A DNA stretch of 57,295 bases from an uncultured Gemmiger sp. (GCA_959018215.1 CAUEKL010000001.1:1-57295), one strand, 5' to 3'. Positions 33,849 to 44,183 are shown, counted from the first letter of the stretch. Numbers and translations are program-made. The notes: generated by a model from the sequence alone, not told the origin.

Positions 33849-34965
33849 TTACTGTGTGGAAGAACCAGTCTGCGGGAAATTCTTATGCAGATCCGGCACA
33901 GGCACATCGGGATTGCGTGCGTCGAACATCTTCAGCACTGCTTCATCGGCTTTCTGCCAGGCACCGTCCGTCTTGACGAACAGGGTGAGCTTGCCGTCCA
34001 TCTGCATCAGCTTAAAGGTGATGCTGTCGGCGGTAAGATAGCCGGTGGGAACCGCCTCCTCGACCAGCGTGTAGACGTGCTCGACGGAATCGGTGGAGAA
34101 CAAAAGCAGATGGGTACGGGGATCTCTTGCTGCCTTATCCTCTGTCAGAACCGGCAGCGCGTGGGGAGCGGTGTTGGTGTACCAGCTGTCGATCACATAG
34201 CCGTCGCTGTCGCGCAAAGAAAGGCGCGCGCCGGGCAGTGCTGTGTTTGTGGCTTCATCCATCTTGGTAATGGTGAAGGTGCCCACCGGGGCGTCGTACA
34301 TAGTCACTTTCTGGATGCGGCCGCTCTCTTCCACCTGGAAGCGTATGCTTTCCGCCAGCTGGTAGGAAGCGGGAGCTGCCGTTTCTGTCAGGGTGTAGAT
34401 GCCAGGCTGCAGGCGGTCGATGCGGCGCGGCTGACCGTCGCTGACCCATTCGGCCACCACGCTGCCTTCCTCGTCGGCAATCCGCAGATGGGCGCCGCGC
34501 AGTTCATCGCCGTTGGTAATGTCCTTCTTGGAAATTTCGACCTTGGTGAAGTCATCCTTCATCTCAACGCGCTGGATCTCACCGGTAGGCTGGACCGTAA
34601 AGGAAACGTTTTCGGCACGGACGTAACCATTCTCGGTGGGGGCCATCGTTTCAATCAGCACGAGATTGCCAACGGGCAGCCGTTCAATGTAGTGCGGTTG
34701 GCCGTCGGTCACCCATCCGGCCAGGACGTTGCCCTCGCCGTCCACAATCTGCAGATGGGCGCCAGGCACTTCCGCACCGGTTGCAATGTCGGTCTTGGAG
34801 ATACGGACCTTGGTGTAGTCATCCTGCATAAATACGTGCTGTACTTTTCCGTCATCTTCCACCGTGAACTGGATGGAAGCGGCGGGTACGTACCCGTCCT
34901 GGATGGGGGCTTTGGCTTCCACCAGGGTATAGGTGGCACCGGCGATCAGCGTCGCTTCGATATTG
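33849..34965 (-). pseudogene. 5'-truncated SpaA/Cna-B-type surface adhesin
   Basis: About 370 codons of a repetitive surface protein built from prealbumin-like SpaA/Cna-B domains: VRISKTDIATGAEVPGAHL, VEISKKDITNGDELRGAHL and FTITKMDEATNTALPGARL begin successive copies of about 90 residues, each with a Y-T-L-x-E/V-E end. The C-terminus has FPQTG, a sortase-like motif, but stops three residues later without the usual hydrophobic anchor. The 5' end has no start codon or signal peptide; the frame runs from AT-rich sequence near 34965 at the border of the glycan cargo. It is therefore a broken remnant. High GC differs from the adjoining cargo. Confidence 0.8.
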
Positions 34966-35055
34966 TAAATTTTTGAGTAATGGCTGAAAGATTTACTCGA
35001 TTTGCTTCCTGCTTGCTTGTTGCACCTATTACCGTACCGAATGATTCGTGAAGGA

Positions 35056-36618
35056 TTACTTGGTGGGAAGTTCGCGATAGGTCATTCTTTCAAAATCAGA
35101 ATAACCACCAGCGTCCTCTCCATTGCCGGAAGCATATAACCCCAGTGTACAGCCGACAAAACCGCCGGCATGTTCCGTGCTTAAAGAGCGCAGATCAATG
35201 TCGTAGGCAACCGGTTTCCATTCACTATTGCTTTGGTAAAGAACACTGGCCACAAGCCCTTCTACGCGCAACTTCAGTTTGATGGGGGTTGCAGCCGACA
35301 TATCCATTCGCGCCAAACAGCTGTCTTCACCATCTTTGCAAAGAGAAACAACAAGTTTGATCCCCGAATCCTGGGGATAGCACTCTGCCCGTAGATGGTT
35401 TTCGTTGCTTTGAACCATGGCAATACCGGCGCAATCACTCTCTTTGCAGAAATGCGGGATAAAGCTGGTTTCAAATTCGCAATTCCAGTGTTGCTGACGC
35501 AGCGCGAGGTATGCAGGCTCACCGCAATCCTTCAAGCTGTCGCAACGATGGAAAAGACGAACAATATGCTCTTCTGCGTGCAGTTCAAGTTCGTGATCGC
35601 GGTGATTGCGCAAAGTCAGCAACTCCAGCGGCAGAGAAGGTGTATCAAACGTATAGGTTTTACATTGGGGTACGTCGTCAGAAGGCTGCCCCTCGTAAGG
35701 CAGCGTGACTACTTCTTCAAGATGACCGACCCCCGCATTTACAACCGGCCAACCATCTTCCCAGGTGACCTTTGCCAAAAAGGTTTCACGCCCCAACAAC
35801 GTGTACCCTTGGTTCGGCCGGCAAGCCAATACAACCATATACCAGTTGCCGTTTCCGTCATCCACTAAGTCGGCATGACCGACGCAGGTAACAGGATATT
35901 GGGCTCCCAAATGGCGATGCGTCAGAATGGGGTTGCAGGGGCAGTACTCGTAGGGACCAAACACATTTTTGCTGCGCGCGATCATGACGCTGTGGTGGAT
36001 GGATGTACCGCTTTCCGCATGCAAAATGTAATAGTAACCGTCCTTTTTGTACAGGTGAGGTCCCTCCGGCCAAATGGCTTTGCGCTGGAATCCGGTAAGT
36101 ACAATGGTGGCATCGGGCTTTAACTGCATCGTGTCCAGATCCAGAGTTTGAATCCAAATTTCGCAGTCGCCATTGTAGCGGTACCCGGCAGAACGCGGCC
36201 GTTGGCCGATATAATAGCAGGTACCGTCATCGTCAAAAAAGAGACTGGGATCAATGCCGCCGGTAGACTCACCCAAATAGTAAGGCTCGGACCAGGGGCC
36301 GCGCGGATCTTTTGCAGTGACGATAAAATTTCCTTGGTCGGACACGTTGGTGGTAATCATATACCAGGTGCCCTTATGGTAACGAATGGTAGGGGCAAAA
36401 ATCCCCTCGGAATGCTGACAGCCGGACAAAGGAACCTGAGAATCACGATCGAGCACATTGCTGATCAAATTCCAGTGGACAAGATCTTCGCTCTCAAAAA
36501 CCGGCACGCCGGGAAAATACGCAAATGTCGAATGAACCGTATAGAATTTGTTCCCTACCCGGCAAATCGAAGGGTCGGGAAAGAAGCCTGTCATGATAGG
36601 ATTTTTAACGGAAAGCAT
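35056..36618 (-). CDS. GH43 beta-xylosidase / alpha-L-arabinofuranosidase
   Basis: A 520-residue five-bladed-propeller glycosidase with the GH43 triad: general base Asp15 (FFPDPS), pKa modulator Asp123 (GGIDPS) and general acid Glu185 (WPEGPH). A C-terminal beta-sandwich (about 330-515) is like the GH43 C2 domain of XynB-type enzymes. No signal peptide is present, so it would act on imported oligosaccharides. ATG 36618 is preceded by GGAGG. It is last in the minus-strand operon after the binding protein and two permeases. Confidence 0.92.
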   Translation of the reverse strand: MLSVKNPIMTGFFPDPSICRVGNKFYTVHSTFAYFPGVPVFESEDLVHWNLISNVLDRDSQVPLSGCQHSEGIFAPTIRYHKGTWYMITTNVSDQGNFIVTAKDPRGPWSEPYYLGESTGGIDPSLFFDDDGTCYYIGQRPRSAGYRYNGDCEIWIQTLDLDTMQLKPDATIVLTGFQRKAIWPEGPHLYKKDGYYYILHAESGTSIHHSVMIARSKNVFGPYEYCPCNPILTHRHLGAQYPVTCVGHADLVDDGNGNWYMVVLACRPNQGYTLLGRETFLAKVTWEDGWPVVNAGVGHLEEVVTLPYEGQPSDDVPQCKTYTFDTPSLPLELLTLRNHRDHELELHAEEHIVRLFHRCDSLKDCGEPAYLALRQQHWNCEFETSFIPHFCKESDCAGIAMVQSNENHLRAECYPQDSGIKLVVSLCKDGEDSCLARMDMSAATPIKLKLRVEGLVASVLYQSNSEWKPVAYDIDLRSLSTEHAGGFVGCTLGLYASGNGEDAGGYSDFERMTYRELPTK

Positions 36619-36667
36619 AGAAAACCTCCAGGTATAAAGGGGTGATATTCTGCATGCAAAAATATAG

Positions 36668-36717
36668 AGCTATGGCCGCTGCATCCAGGAGGAAAAACAG
36701 ATGCAGCGGCCATAGCT
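36668..36717 (-). terminator. Strong stem-loop between permease and GH43 genes
   Basis: A perfect 17-bp inverted repeat, AGCTATGGCCGCTGCAT (36668-36684) and its complement at 36701-36717, with a 16-nt loop and a T-rich run on the minus strand. It probably attenuates transcription from the transporter into GH43. Confidence 0.75.
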
Positions 36718-36792
36718 ATTGGAGGGTGCCGCCAAACTGACTTTTCGTGTTACAGGCACTGGAAAACAGGGGCGGATGGCAGGAAAAGGATT

Positions 36793-37680
36793 TTACTCTT
36801 TTACACTGCCAATGGTCATGCCGGATACAAAGTATCTTTGCAGGAAGGGATAAAGCAGAATGATGGGAAGCATCGTCACCACAGTAGCGGCGGCACGCAC
36901 GGTAACCGGCGTGACGGCTGCGGTAGCGGTGTTGCCGCCGGTGGTGGCACTGCCGCTTTGCTGCATGACAGAGGAAAGAAGCTTCATCAACTCATATTGC
37001 AGGGTCGTATACTGGGTGTTCATCCGGTTGTACAACATAGCATCAAACCAGGAGTTCCACTGTCCGACAGCTACGAACAGGGCGACGGTGGCATACACCG
37101 GCTTGCACAGGGGCGAGATGATACGGGTAAAGATGGTGAAATCGTTGGCACCGTCAATCATGGCGGATTCTTCCAGCGCGCTGGGCAGACCTTCCATGTA
37201 AGTGCGCAGAACCAGAACGTTAAATGCGCTGATCATGCCCGGAATGACGTATACCCAGAAAGAGTTGGTCAGGTTCAGGCTGCGGTACAAAAGCAAGGTG
37301 GGGATCATGCCGCCGTTCACATACATGGTGATGACCCAGAACAAAGACAGCTGGGAACGGAACAAAAAGCGTTTGCGGCTGATGACGTAGGCCAAAAGTG
37401 CGTTCGTTACCAGGGAGAAGATGGTTCCCAACACAGTTCTGGCCACCGAAACCACTGCACCGGTGATGATGTTCTGCTGATTCAGAACCGTTTTATAGTT
37501 CGAGAGCGTAAAGATGCGCGGCCACAGATGGATGCCACCGCGTACGGCGTCGATACCGTCGTTGAAAGAAAGCGCCAGCGTGTTCAGAACAGGATACAGC
37601 GTAATGGTGACGAACAAAACCAGGAAAATGGTATTGCAGGTAACAAAGACTTTGTCCATGGTGGATGATTTGATTTTCAT
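36793..37680 (-). CDS. Sugar ABC transporter permease (LplC/YtcP type)
   Basis: A 295-residue permease with six predicted membrane helices and the EAA loop EESAMIDGANDFTIFTRIIS (about 185-204). ATG 37680 is preceded by GGGGAGGG; a longer in-frame start at 37728 lies within the preceding gene. It overlaps no gene but begins 13 nt after the partner permease, making an LplB/LplC-type importer pair commonly linked with YesM/YesN regulators. Confidence 0.9.
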   Translation of the reverse strand: MKIKSSTMDKVFVTCNTIFLVLFVTITLYPVLNTLALSFNDGIDAVRGGIHLWPRIFTLSNYKTVLNQQNIITGAVVSVARTVLGTIFSLVTNALLAYVISRKRFLFRSQLSLFWVITMYVNGGMIPTLLLYRSLNLTNSFWVYVIPGMISAFNVLVLRTYMEGLPSALEESAMIDGANDFTIFTRIISPLCKPVYATVALFVAVGQWNSWFDAMLYNRMNTQYTTLQYELMKLLSSVMQQSGSATTGGNTATAAVTPVTVRAAATVVTMLPIILLYPFLQRYFVSGMTIGSVKE

Positions 37681-37693
37681 GTGTACCCTCCCC

Positions 37694-38617
37694 TTAGAAC
37701 AATCTGTCTTCACCGGCACGTTTGGCAATCCAGTTTGCGCCGAGAATCAGAATAATTGCAACGACGCTCTTGAAGATACCGGCTGCAGTACCCAAAGAAT
37801 AATCGTTCTGGCTGATGCCCCAGGTCAAGGTGTAGATATCAATGGTTTCCGAAACACCCTTGACCAGGCCGTTGCCAAGCAGATACTGGACTTCAAAGCC
37901 TGCATTCAATACGTTGCCAACATTCATGATCAGCAGAATCATAATGGTGGACTTGATGCCAGGAAGCGTGACGTGCCAGATTTTGCCCCACCGGCCGGCA
38001 CCATCCAAAGTGGCTGCCTCATACAGGCTGGGATCGATGGAGGTAATGGCGGCCAGGTAGACAATGGCATTCCAGCCGGTTTCCTTCCAAACATTGGCAA
38101 ATGCAACGATTGGCCAAAAATAACTCGGATTGGCGAAGAAGTTGATGGGCGAATCCACAATGCCCAGGTTCACCAGCAGCTCATTGACGATACCGGTGGA
38201 AGACAGCGCATCGTGCAGAATACCGGTGACAATGATCCAGGAAAGGAAGTGGGGCAGATAGGAAACCGTTTGAACAAGCTTTTTGCCGAACATGTTGCGT
38301 ACTTCGTTCAGCAGGATGGCGAAGATAATGGCCATTAAAAAGGTGGTCACCAGATTGAGAACGCCCATGGCCAGAGTGTTACGGATATCACGCAAAAAGA
38401 CTTCGTCAGAGAACAGGAATTTAAACTTTTCCAGTCCTACGAATTCAGATCCGAAGAGGCCGTCTTTGGGTTTGTAGTTCTGAAAGGCCATTACCCAGCC
38501 TGCCAGTGGAACGTAATAAAATACGATGCCGTATACAAAAAAGATAGCCGCACAGACCATCAGAAATTTCTGGCGTGAAATCTCTTTCCATGTAATACGC
38601 TTTGATGGATTTTTCAT
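37694..38617 (-). CDS. Sugar ABC transporter permease (LplB/YteP type)
   Basis: A 307-residue permease with about six membrane helices. The EAA loop YEAATLDGAGRWGKIWHVTL is near residues 200-219. AGGAGG lies 8 nt before ATG 38617. It forms the inner-membrane channel with the next permease. The large lipoprotein encoded upstream is the binding protein. Confidence 0.91.
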   Translation of the reverse strand: MKNPSKRITWKEISRQKFLMVCAAIFFVYGIVFYYVPLAGWVMAFQNYKPKDGLFGSEFVGLEKFKFLFSDEVFLRDIRNTLAMGVLNLVTTFLMAIIFAILLNEVRNMFGKKLVQTVSYLPHFLSWIIVTGILHDALSSTGIVNELLVNLGIVDSPINFFANPSYFWPIVAFANVWKETGWNAIVYLAAITSIDPSLYEAATLDGAGRWGKIWHVTLPGIKSTIMILLIMNVGNVLNAGFEVQYLLGNGLVKGVSETIDIYTLTWGISQNDYSLGTAAGIFKSVVAIILILGANWIAKRAGEDRLF

Positions 38618-38709
38618 TGGCGAGTCCTCCTAAGGAACGTGTATGGCGAATCATGTGTTGCAAACTAACGTTTAAGGAGCTTGCGGGTTGAATGCATTTC
38701 ATAAAAAAG

Positions 38710-38740
38710 TGGCCACGGCTACACCGTGCAGCCGTGGCCA
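38710..38740 (-). terminator. Stem-loop after the binding-protein gene of the cargo operon
   Basis: TGGCCACGGCT (38710-38720) pairs with AGCCGTGGCCA (38730-38740); on the minus strand the stem is followed by CTTTTTTATG. It likely gives more binding-protein mRNA than permease mRNA. Confidence 0.75.
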
Positions 38741-38781
38741 CTTGTATGTGTCAACGTCTGTGTCGCCTGCAATAACGGGCA

Positions 38782-40440
38782 TCAAAGACCGGCACGGCGC
38801 TCAAGCTCAGTTTGCATTTCTGCCAAGAAATCCTGCGGATTGGCTGCGTTGTACGCAGTCATGTATTCATTCCAGGTGCTTTCAAAATCAGGCGCCATAA
38901 CAACTTTGGGCAGCCATTCGTGTTTGACTTCGCCCATCTTGACCCAGGCAACACCACCGGGGGTTTCGGTAGTCATTGCATTGGAGTAAGAATACATCGG
39001 GAACCAGGGGCCCTGTTCTTCTTCCACAGAACCGATCATATCAACGTAGCTGTCTACGCCGTAGGCATCAAACAGTTTCTGCAGGGGGGTGGACAGGCTG
39101 TCCAGGAATTCGCTTGCCTGCTGGTCGGGCTGCATGGCGTTCTTGCCGTCCCGGCTGGTGCCCAGCCACTGCGGCATGTAGGAATAGTTGCACAGGTGAG
39201 AGGCCTGATAGGCGGGATCCGCGCATTTCATCCGCATTTCTTCGGTGCGGTAATACAGGCCGTTTTCATCAACCAGGTAATCCTCACCTTCAACGCCCCA
39301 GAAGCGAAGATCGTGGATTTCCTGATCCAGCAGATCGTTCATAAACTTAAATGCACCGTCAATATCGGAGCAGCTGGTGGTAACGGCCACGCCGCTGGAA
39401 TTGTTCAGGGTATCGGCGTAGTTGTGCCAGCGGTTTTCCATTCCTTCGTCAATGGTCAGGCCCAGCGGAACGTAGTTGCAGCCCTGCTCGTCCAAACCCT
39501 GCTGTTTGAAAACATCATTGACATTGTACGCGAAGTTCCACCACTGGTCGCACATGCCCAGCACAGCGCCGGTGGAAAGCTTGGCGATGTATTCATCGTA
39601 GGTCTGGGTGGCGAATTCTACGTCCACGTAGCCTTTCTGATATTCTTCGTTCAATTTCTGGAAATACCGCTTGGCAGTGGGCGTGGTATTGTAGTCAACC
39701 ACCTGCATCGTATCCTTGTCTACAATGACAGAGCCGTCGTTGGGATACCCATCAAGGAACTGGGGTGCATTCTCGATGCAGAAATAGCGCCAGTCTTCGC
39801 AAAGTGCCGTGTAGGGAATGTTCTTGGTACCGTTTGCCATGGTGGGGTTGGCATCGGCATAGCTTTCCAGCAGATCGAAATACTGGTCCAGGGTTTTGAT
39901 TTCGGGGTAACCGGCCCATTCCAGAACACGCGTCTGAATCCAGAAGGCTTCATCGTTATGGGTGGTGGAACGATCTTCGCCGTAGGTGTTCTGGAATACG
40001 TTGGCCCAATAAATCTTGCCGTCATCCTGACGGAAGCTGTCCCACTCTTCGTCGGTGTACAGTTCTTTCAGGTTGGGGTACTTTTCCAGGTAATCATCCC
40101 AGGGCACCAGGACGCCTGCGTCATAAAGAGACATCATGGCATCGCCGCCATTGATGAAATCCGGATACTCGCCGCCGGCGATGATTGTGCCGATGGCTTC
40201 TGCGTCGGTCTGGCCGGTCAGCCAGGTCTCTTTCAGTTTGGCACCGGTCTTTTCGGCAATGATGTTCATAATGTCGTTGTCATCATTGATTTCGGAACCG
40301 GGCATTGCGGTAAACATCGTAAATGTTTTGATCCCATCGGACGATTCGGGGGAATCAGAGCCGCCACATGCCGTTAAGCCCAGCAGCATGGCCGCGGACA
40401 TACTTGCCGCAAATACGCGCCGCCACAATTTTACTTTCAT
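38782..40440 (-). CDS. Large extracellular solute-binding lipoprotein (LplA/YtcQ type)
   Basis: A 552-residue lipoprotein with lipobox LTAC (Cys about 26) after a basic/hydrophobic signal peptide. Its length of about 550 is typical of the LplA/YtcQ binding proteins that serve LplB/LplC permeases for oligosaccharides. Xylo- or arabinoxylo-oligosaccharides are inferred as ligands from the GH8, GH43 and GH51 genes in the cargo. GGAGG precedes ATG 40440. Confidence 0.9.
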   Translation of the reverse strand: MKVKLWRRVFAASMSAAMLLGLTACGGSDSPESSDGIKTFTMFTAMPGSEINDDNDIMNIIAEKTGAKLKETWLTGQTDAEAIGTIIAGGEYPDFINGGDAMMSLYDAGVLVPWDDYLEKYPNLKELYTDEEWDSFRQDDGKIYWANVFQNTYGEDRSTTHNDEAFWIQTRVLEWAGYPEIKTLDQYFDLLESYADANPTMANGTKNIPYTALCEDWRYFCIENAPQFLDGYPNDGSVIVDKDTMQVVDYNTTPTAKRYFQKLNEEYQKGYVDVEFATQTYDEYIAKLSTGAVLGMCDQWWNFAYNVNDVFKQQGLDEQGCNYVPLGLTIDEGMENRWHNYADTLNNSSGVAVTTSCSDIDGAFKFMNDLLDQEIHDLRFWGVEGEDYLVDENGLYYRTEEMRMKCADPAYQASHLCNYSYMPQWLGTSRDGKNAMQPDQQASEFLDSLSTPLQKLFDAYGVDSYVDMIGSVEEEQGPWFPMYSYSNAMTTETPGGVAWVKMGEVKHEWLPKVVMAPDFESTWNEYMTAYNAANPQDFLAEMQTELERRAGL

Positions 40441-40491
40441 AATTGGCCTCCTGTAGATAGATTTTTCGCCCCTTGTGGGCTTTCTGATTTA

Positions 40492-40520
40492 AGTATATAT
40501 ACCAAAAATGTTTTACACAA
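40492..40520 (-). promoter_or_regulatory. Promoter of the cargo transporter operon
   Basis: Minus-strand TTGTGT (40520-40515), a 17-nt spacer and TATACT (40497-40492), 52 nt upstream of the binding-protein start. The remaining sequence up to 40739 holds no gene. Confidence 0.75.
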
Positions 40521-40739
40521 CCGACAAATTCTAGTAAAAACCCCTGAAAATTATAGCTTTGCAAATTCAATGGAAGAGGAAATCGCGCTGAACAGCGAAA
40601 CAATGATACAAAAAAGACAGGCAGTCCCCCATCCTTGAAGTATTTTGGAGGGCAACATGCCTGCACTTTTGCTTGGTTTATCGTTGCTTTTTAAGAATGC
40701 AAAAAACGAAAAGCAAGTGTATGATTATTCTGGTGTGAA

Positions 40740-42347
40740 TTAATTCCCGGGAAATTCAGAATGTGGTTTCTCGGTTTTGCTCTTCCGAAAATGGGAAGGC
40801 GTACAGCCTTTCAGCTCGATAAATTTGCAAAGGAAATAATCCACATCTTTATAGCCCACATCTTCGGCAATGCGGCCAATCCGCTTGTTTGTGTACAATA
40901 GCTGGTGGCACGCTTCGTTAATACGGTAAGAACACAAATAGTTTTTAAAGGACTGTCCGTATTTTTTGCGGAAGATTTGCCCTAAGTATGCACTGTTGAT
41001 ATAGTATTTTTTGCCCAAGCCCTGCAACGTCAGGTTTTCCGAGTAGTGTTCCTGGATTTCCTTGTCGATAGAATCCAAAATATCGGTGGAGATATTTTTT
41101 CGCAGAAGGGAAAGGTAGTCTGCATACTCGCGTGCAAAGCGGAACAGATGCTGTCGGCTCCCGCGGGAAATTCCTTCCCGGAAAGACTGCGCGCTGATAA
41201 ATTGCAGCATTTCCTTCTGGTTGGCTTCGTTGCCCAAATTGGATGCAAGATGCATAAGACGGAACAAAAGATAATTTAAGTTCAGGTTGATATCTTTGTC
41301 ATGTACGCCACGCTGCTGCATTTCGGCAAACAAATGGTCTATTTCGGAGCCGATGCGTTCCTGCTCATTCAGTTCAATGGCGGTAATCAACTGATCCAGG
41401 GTATCTTTGCACAAAACGGCTCTTTCTTGCGGAACCGATAACTCTTCCTCGTAATAATAGATCGATTTTTGCTGGCGGAAGGCGCAAAGGTTTTTCAGCC
41501 CGCAGACGGTATCATACGATTCAGAAACAGTGGTGATATCGTCCACTTTTTTGCCAACCAGAAATCGCAATTCGTGTTGTGTCGAAACACCCAATTTCTT
41601 ATAAAAATCCTGGATATACTGTGTTTCGGAACAGCCGGCATTTCGGGCAAGCGCACCGCTGTAAACAAAAGCAATCCCATACCCAACGCGATCCAGCGAA
41701 GCGTCATAGAAACACCGGCTCCGGTCCTCGCCTAAAATTTGCACACAGCTTTGGTACAGGTCACGCTGCACCATACGGAAGTGGTTCTCATCATCGTCAT
41801 CTTCGCTGTCCGAGGAATGGCAAGCGGAAATTTCAATGTAACGAACGCCGTCCGAAAAATCCAGATGCTTATGCAGATAATCCACGCCGTTGGGATCATA
41901 TTTGCCGAACAGCAACGAGATCAAACACCGGGCTTGATAGGCTAGTTCGTACTGCTCCTCCATTTTGCTGTTTTGCGAGATGTTATTGTATTTGCTGAGA
42001 ATGGATAACAGATCTTGCTTTTCCACCGGTTTGAGAAGATAGTCGATACACCCGTAGCGCAGCGCTTTTTGAGCATAGGAAAACTCACTGTATCCGCTCA
42101 GAATCACGAAACCGGCGTTGGAAAGATTCTCCCGGCGAACAGTTTCCAGTAATTCAAGTCCGGTCATTTTTGGCATCATAACATCGGTGATGACAAGGTC
42201 AACGGGTAACTTTTTTATGTACTCCAAAGCCTCCTGCCCGTCGGACAGAACGGCAGCCACTTCATAGCCTGCGGCGTTCCAGTCAATCAACGCCTGCAAA
42301 CCTTGCGCAATAAACTGCTCATCATCTACGATAATAACTTTTAACAT
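40740..42347 (-). CDS. YesN-like two-component response regulator, AraC-type
   Basis: A 535-residue regulator. An N-terminal receiver domain has the phospho-acceptor Asp55 (LVITDVMMP) and conserved Lys near 107 (LLKPVEKQD). A central region of unknown structure is followed by a C-terminal AraC HTH pair (about 425-525; NEACHQLLYTNKRIGRIAEDVGYKDVDYF spans helices of the two halves and is quoted only by its ends, NEACHQL and DVDYF). It would activate the neighbouring transporter and glycosidase genes in response to sugar sensed by the adjacent kinase. Its start is 2 nt from the kinase stop. Confidence 0.93.
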   Translation of the reverse strand: MLKVIIVDDEQFIAQGLQALIDWNAAGYEVAAVLSDGQEALEYIKKLPVDLVITDVMMPKMTGLELLETVRRENLSNAGFVILSGYSEFSYAQKALRYGCIDYLLKPVEKQDLLSILSKYNNISQNSKMEEQYELAYQARCLISLLFGKYDPNGVDYLHKHLDFSDGVRYIEISACHSSDSEDDDDENHFRMVQRDLYQSCVQILGEDRSRCFYDASLDRVGYGIAFVYSGALARNAGCSETQYIQDFYKKLGVSTQHELRFLVGKKVDDITTVSESYDTVCGLKNLCAFRQQKSIYYYEEELSVPQERAVLCKDTLDQLITAIELNEQERIGSEIDHLFAEMQQRGVHDKDINLNLNYLLFRLMHLASNLGNEANQKEMLQFISAQSFREGISRGSRQHLFRFAREYADYLSLLRKNISTDILDSIDKEIQEHYSENLTLQGLGKKYYINSAYLGQIFRKKYGQSFKNYLCSYRINEACHQLLYTNKRIGRIAEDVGYKDVDYFLCKFIELKGCTPSHFRKSKTEKPHSEFPGN

Positions 42348-42348
42348 G

Positions 42349-44115
42349 TCACTCCGCCCTTATTGCTTTGTTTAGAGGGAACCGAATCGAAACAAGTGTT
42401 CCAATGCCCGACTCGCTTTCCACCGAGAACTGTGCAGTATCCTCCGTCATCATGCGGATGCGCAGGCAGGTGTTCACCATGCCTACGCGTCCTTTTTCTT
42501 TTAACATTTTCAGGCTGGCGTTGCGCATCCGGTCTTGAATACGTTCTGCCTCGGCCTCGTCCATACCGCCACCGGTATCTTCAATTTCCATGCAAAGCGC
42601 ATCGTTTTCTGTATACACGCGTACAAAAATCCAACCGGGAGAAGATTTTGCTTCAATACCGTGCACACAGGCATTTTCCACAAAGGTGGTAATGGTCAAT
42701 TTCGGAACCAGGATGTTCTGGCAATCTTCCTGCGCATTGATTTGATACGAAAGGCGCTCCCCGAAGCGATATTTTTGCAAGGCCAGGTACGCTTCAACAA
42801 ACGCCAGCTCACGCTTAATGGTATTGGAATCCGAGGACCAATCCACGTTTTGGCGCGCCATTATGGCCAATTTCTGTACCATATCGGCGGTTTCTTCTTC
42901 TTTTTTCAGGATGCTGTGCATACGGATGCTTTCCAGTGCGTTGAACAGAAAATGGGGATTGATTTGGCTGTATAAAGCCATCAGCTCTGCGTTCTGCCGG
43001 GCAATATCCATCTCCTGCTCTTTCAGTCGGCATCGGTAGACGGTGTCAATCAGGCTGTTCATCCGGTCAGCCATGCGGTTGTAGTTGTCCATCAGACTGC
43101 CGATCTCATCTTGACCGCTTGGCCCGGAAATCTTGATCAACACGTCGCTGTCTATCTGGTTGAAGACTTTTTCCAGACGGAAAAGACGAGAAGTAATGGA
43201 ATTCTCCAGCAGATTCATCAAAAGCTGCGGGGGAATAATGTTCAGGATCAGCAGCAGGATCAGGATATGGATGTTTTGGCGAATCAGGGCTAAAACGTTG
43301 CCGCTTGGTTCCATCACATAGATGTCCAGATCTTCCCTGTAAAGGGTAAAATGCTGGGACAAGCCTACCGAATCAGACGGGGAGAATGTGTCATAAGGCT
43401 GCCAACGATAATTGGGCATTGCGTTCGTAAGCAAAATCCGGTTACCGCTGCATACATAAACTGAATAGTTGTACCCCATGTTCTGGAAATCGCGGTCCAG
43501 CGTGCCGTAATTGATTTCAATACACAAAAGGCGCTCCGCCTTATCGCTGTAAAGGCTATTCATCCCACGTAAAAACAACACCTGGCGCCCATCTGTTTCA
43601 TCATAAGAAAAAAGAAGCCGCGGGCTGTAGCCATCCGCAGTATACTGCTGATACCAGGGTTCCTGCGAAACGGTGGATAACCGTGCAAATTCACTGCCGT
43701 TTATCAGGGTTTCATTGTCTGCATACACCCGTATGACAGAATTTGTGATTCGGGAAACGCCTTGCAGTAAAGAATTTTGGATGTATTCTCTGTAGCCTGA
43801 AAAGTAATCTTCAGGGCTGTCATATTGGCGGCTTACAAACTCTTGGAGAGAGTTGTCCATATAAAGGCTGGTAGAAATCAGCGCGGAATCTTCTGTGGCG
43901 GCGGAAAGCATCGACTGCACTGATTTGGCTATTTTTTCCATCTGGTGCAGCTGCTCGGCATGCTCGTTCTTGGTTAATGCATGTAAAATTACAATATCGG
44001 TCAAAAATATGGGGACCAGAATACATAAAAAATAAAGATATCGAAGTTTTTTCTTCAGGCTTAAGTTATTGAGAAAACTCTCCAGCTTGATTCTGACACG
44101 ATGAAACCGGTTCAT
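42349..44115 (-). CDS. YesM-like sensor histidine kinase
   Basis: A 588-residue kinase with two membrane helices (about 28-50 and 284-306) around a large extracytoplasmic sensor region, then a HAMP segment, a His_kinase domain with SQINPHFLFNALESI (phospho-acceptor His in NPHF) and a C-terminal ATPase domain (NACVHGIEAKSS for the N box, DTGGGMDE and KGRVGMVNTCLRI for the G boxes). It pairs with the downstream AraC-type regulator. Such systems often sense oligosaccharides directly or through the binding protein. Confidence 0.93.
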   Translation of the reverse strand: MNRFHRVRIKLESFLNNLSLKKKLRYLYFLCILVPIFLTDIVILHALTKNEHAEQLHQMEKIAKSVQSMLSAATEDSALISTSLYMDNSLQEFVSRQYDSPEDYFSGYREYIQNSLLQGVSRITNSVIRVYADNETLINGSEFARLSTVSQEPWYQQYTADGYSPRLLFSYDETDGRQVLFLRGMNSLYSDKAERLLCIEINYGTLDRDFQNMGYNYSVYVCSGNRILLTNAMPNYRWQPYDTFSPSDSVGLSQHFTLYREDLDIYVMEPSGNVLALIRQNIHILILLLILNIIPPQLLMNLLENSITSRLFRLEKVFNQIDSDVLIKISGPSGQDEIGSLMDNYNRMADRMNSLIDTVYRCRLKEQEMDIARQNAELMALYSQINPHFLFNALESIRMHSILKKEEETADMVQKLAIMARQNVDWSSDSNTIKRELAFVEAYLALQKYRFGERLSYQINAQEDCQNILVPKLTITTFVENACVHGIEAKSSPGWIFVRVYTENDALCMEIEDTGGGMDEAEAERIQDRMRNASLKMLKEKGRVGMVNTCLRIRMMTEDTAQFSVESESGIGTLVSIRFPLNKAIRAE

Positions 44116-44183
44116 ACAAAGCTCCTTACCGGTGAATGTCGCAAAAGGACCTTGCTATTTTTAGCGGTGCAAAGTATAATGCC

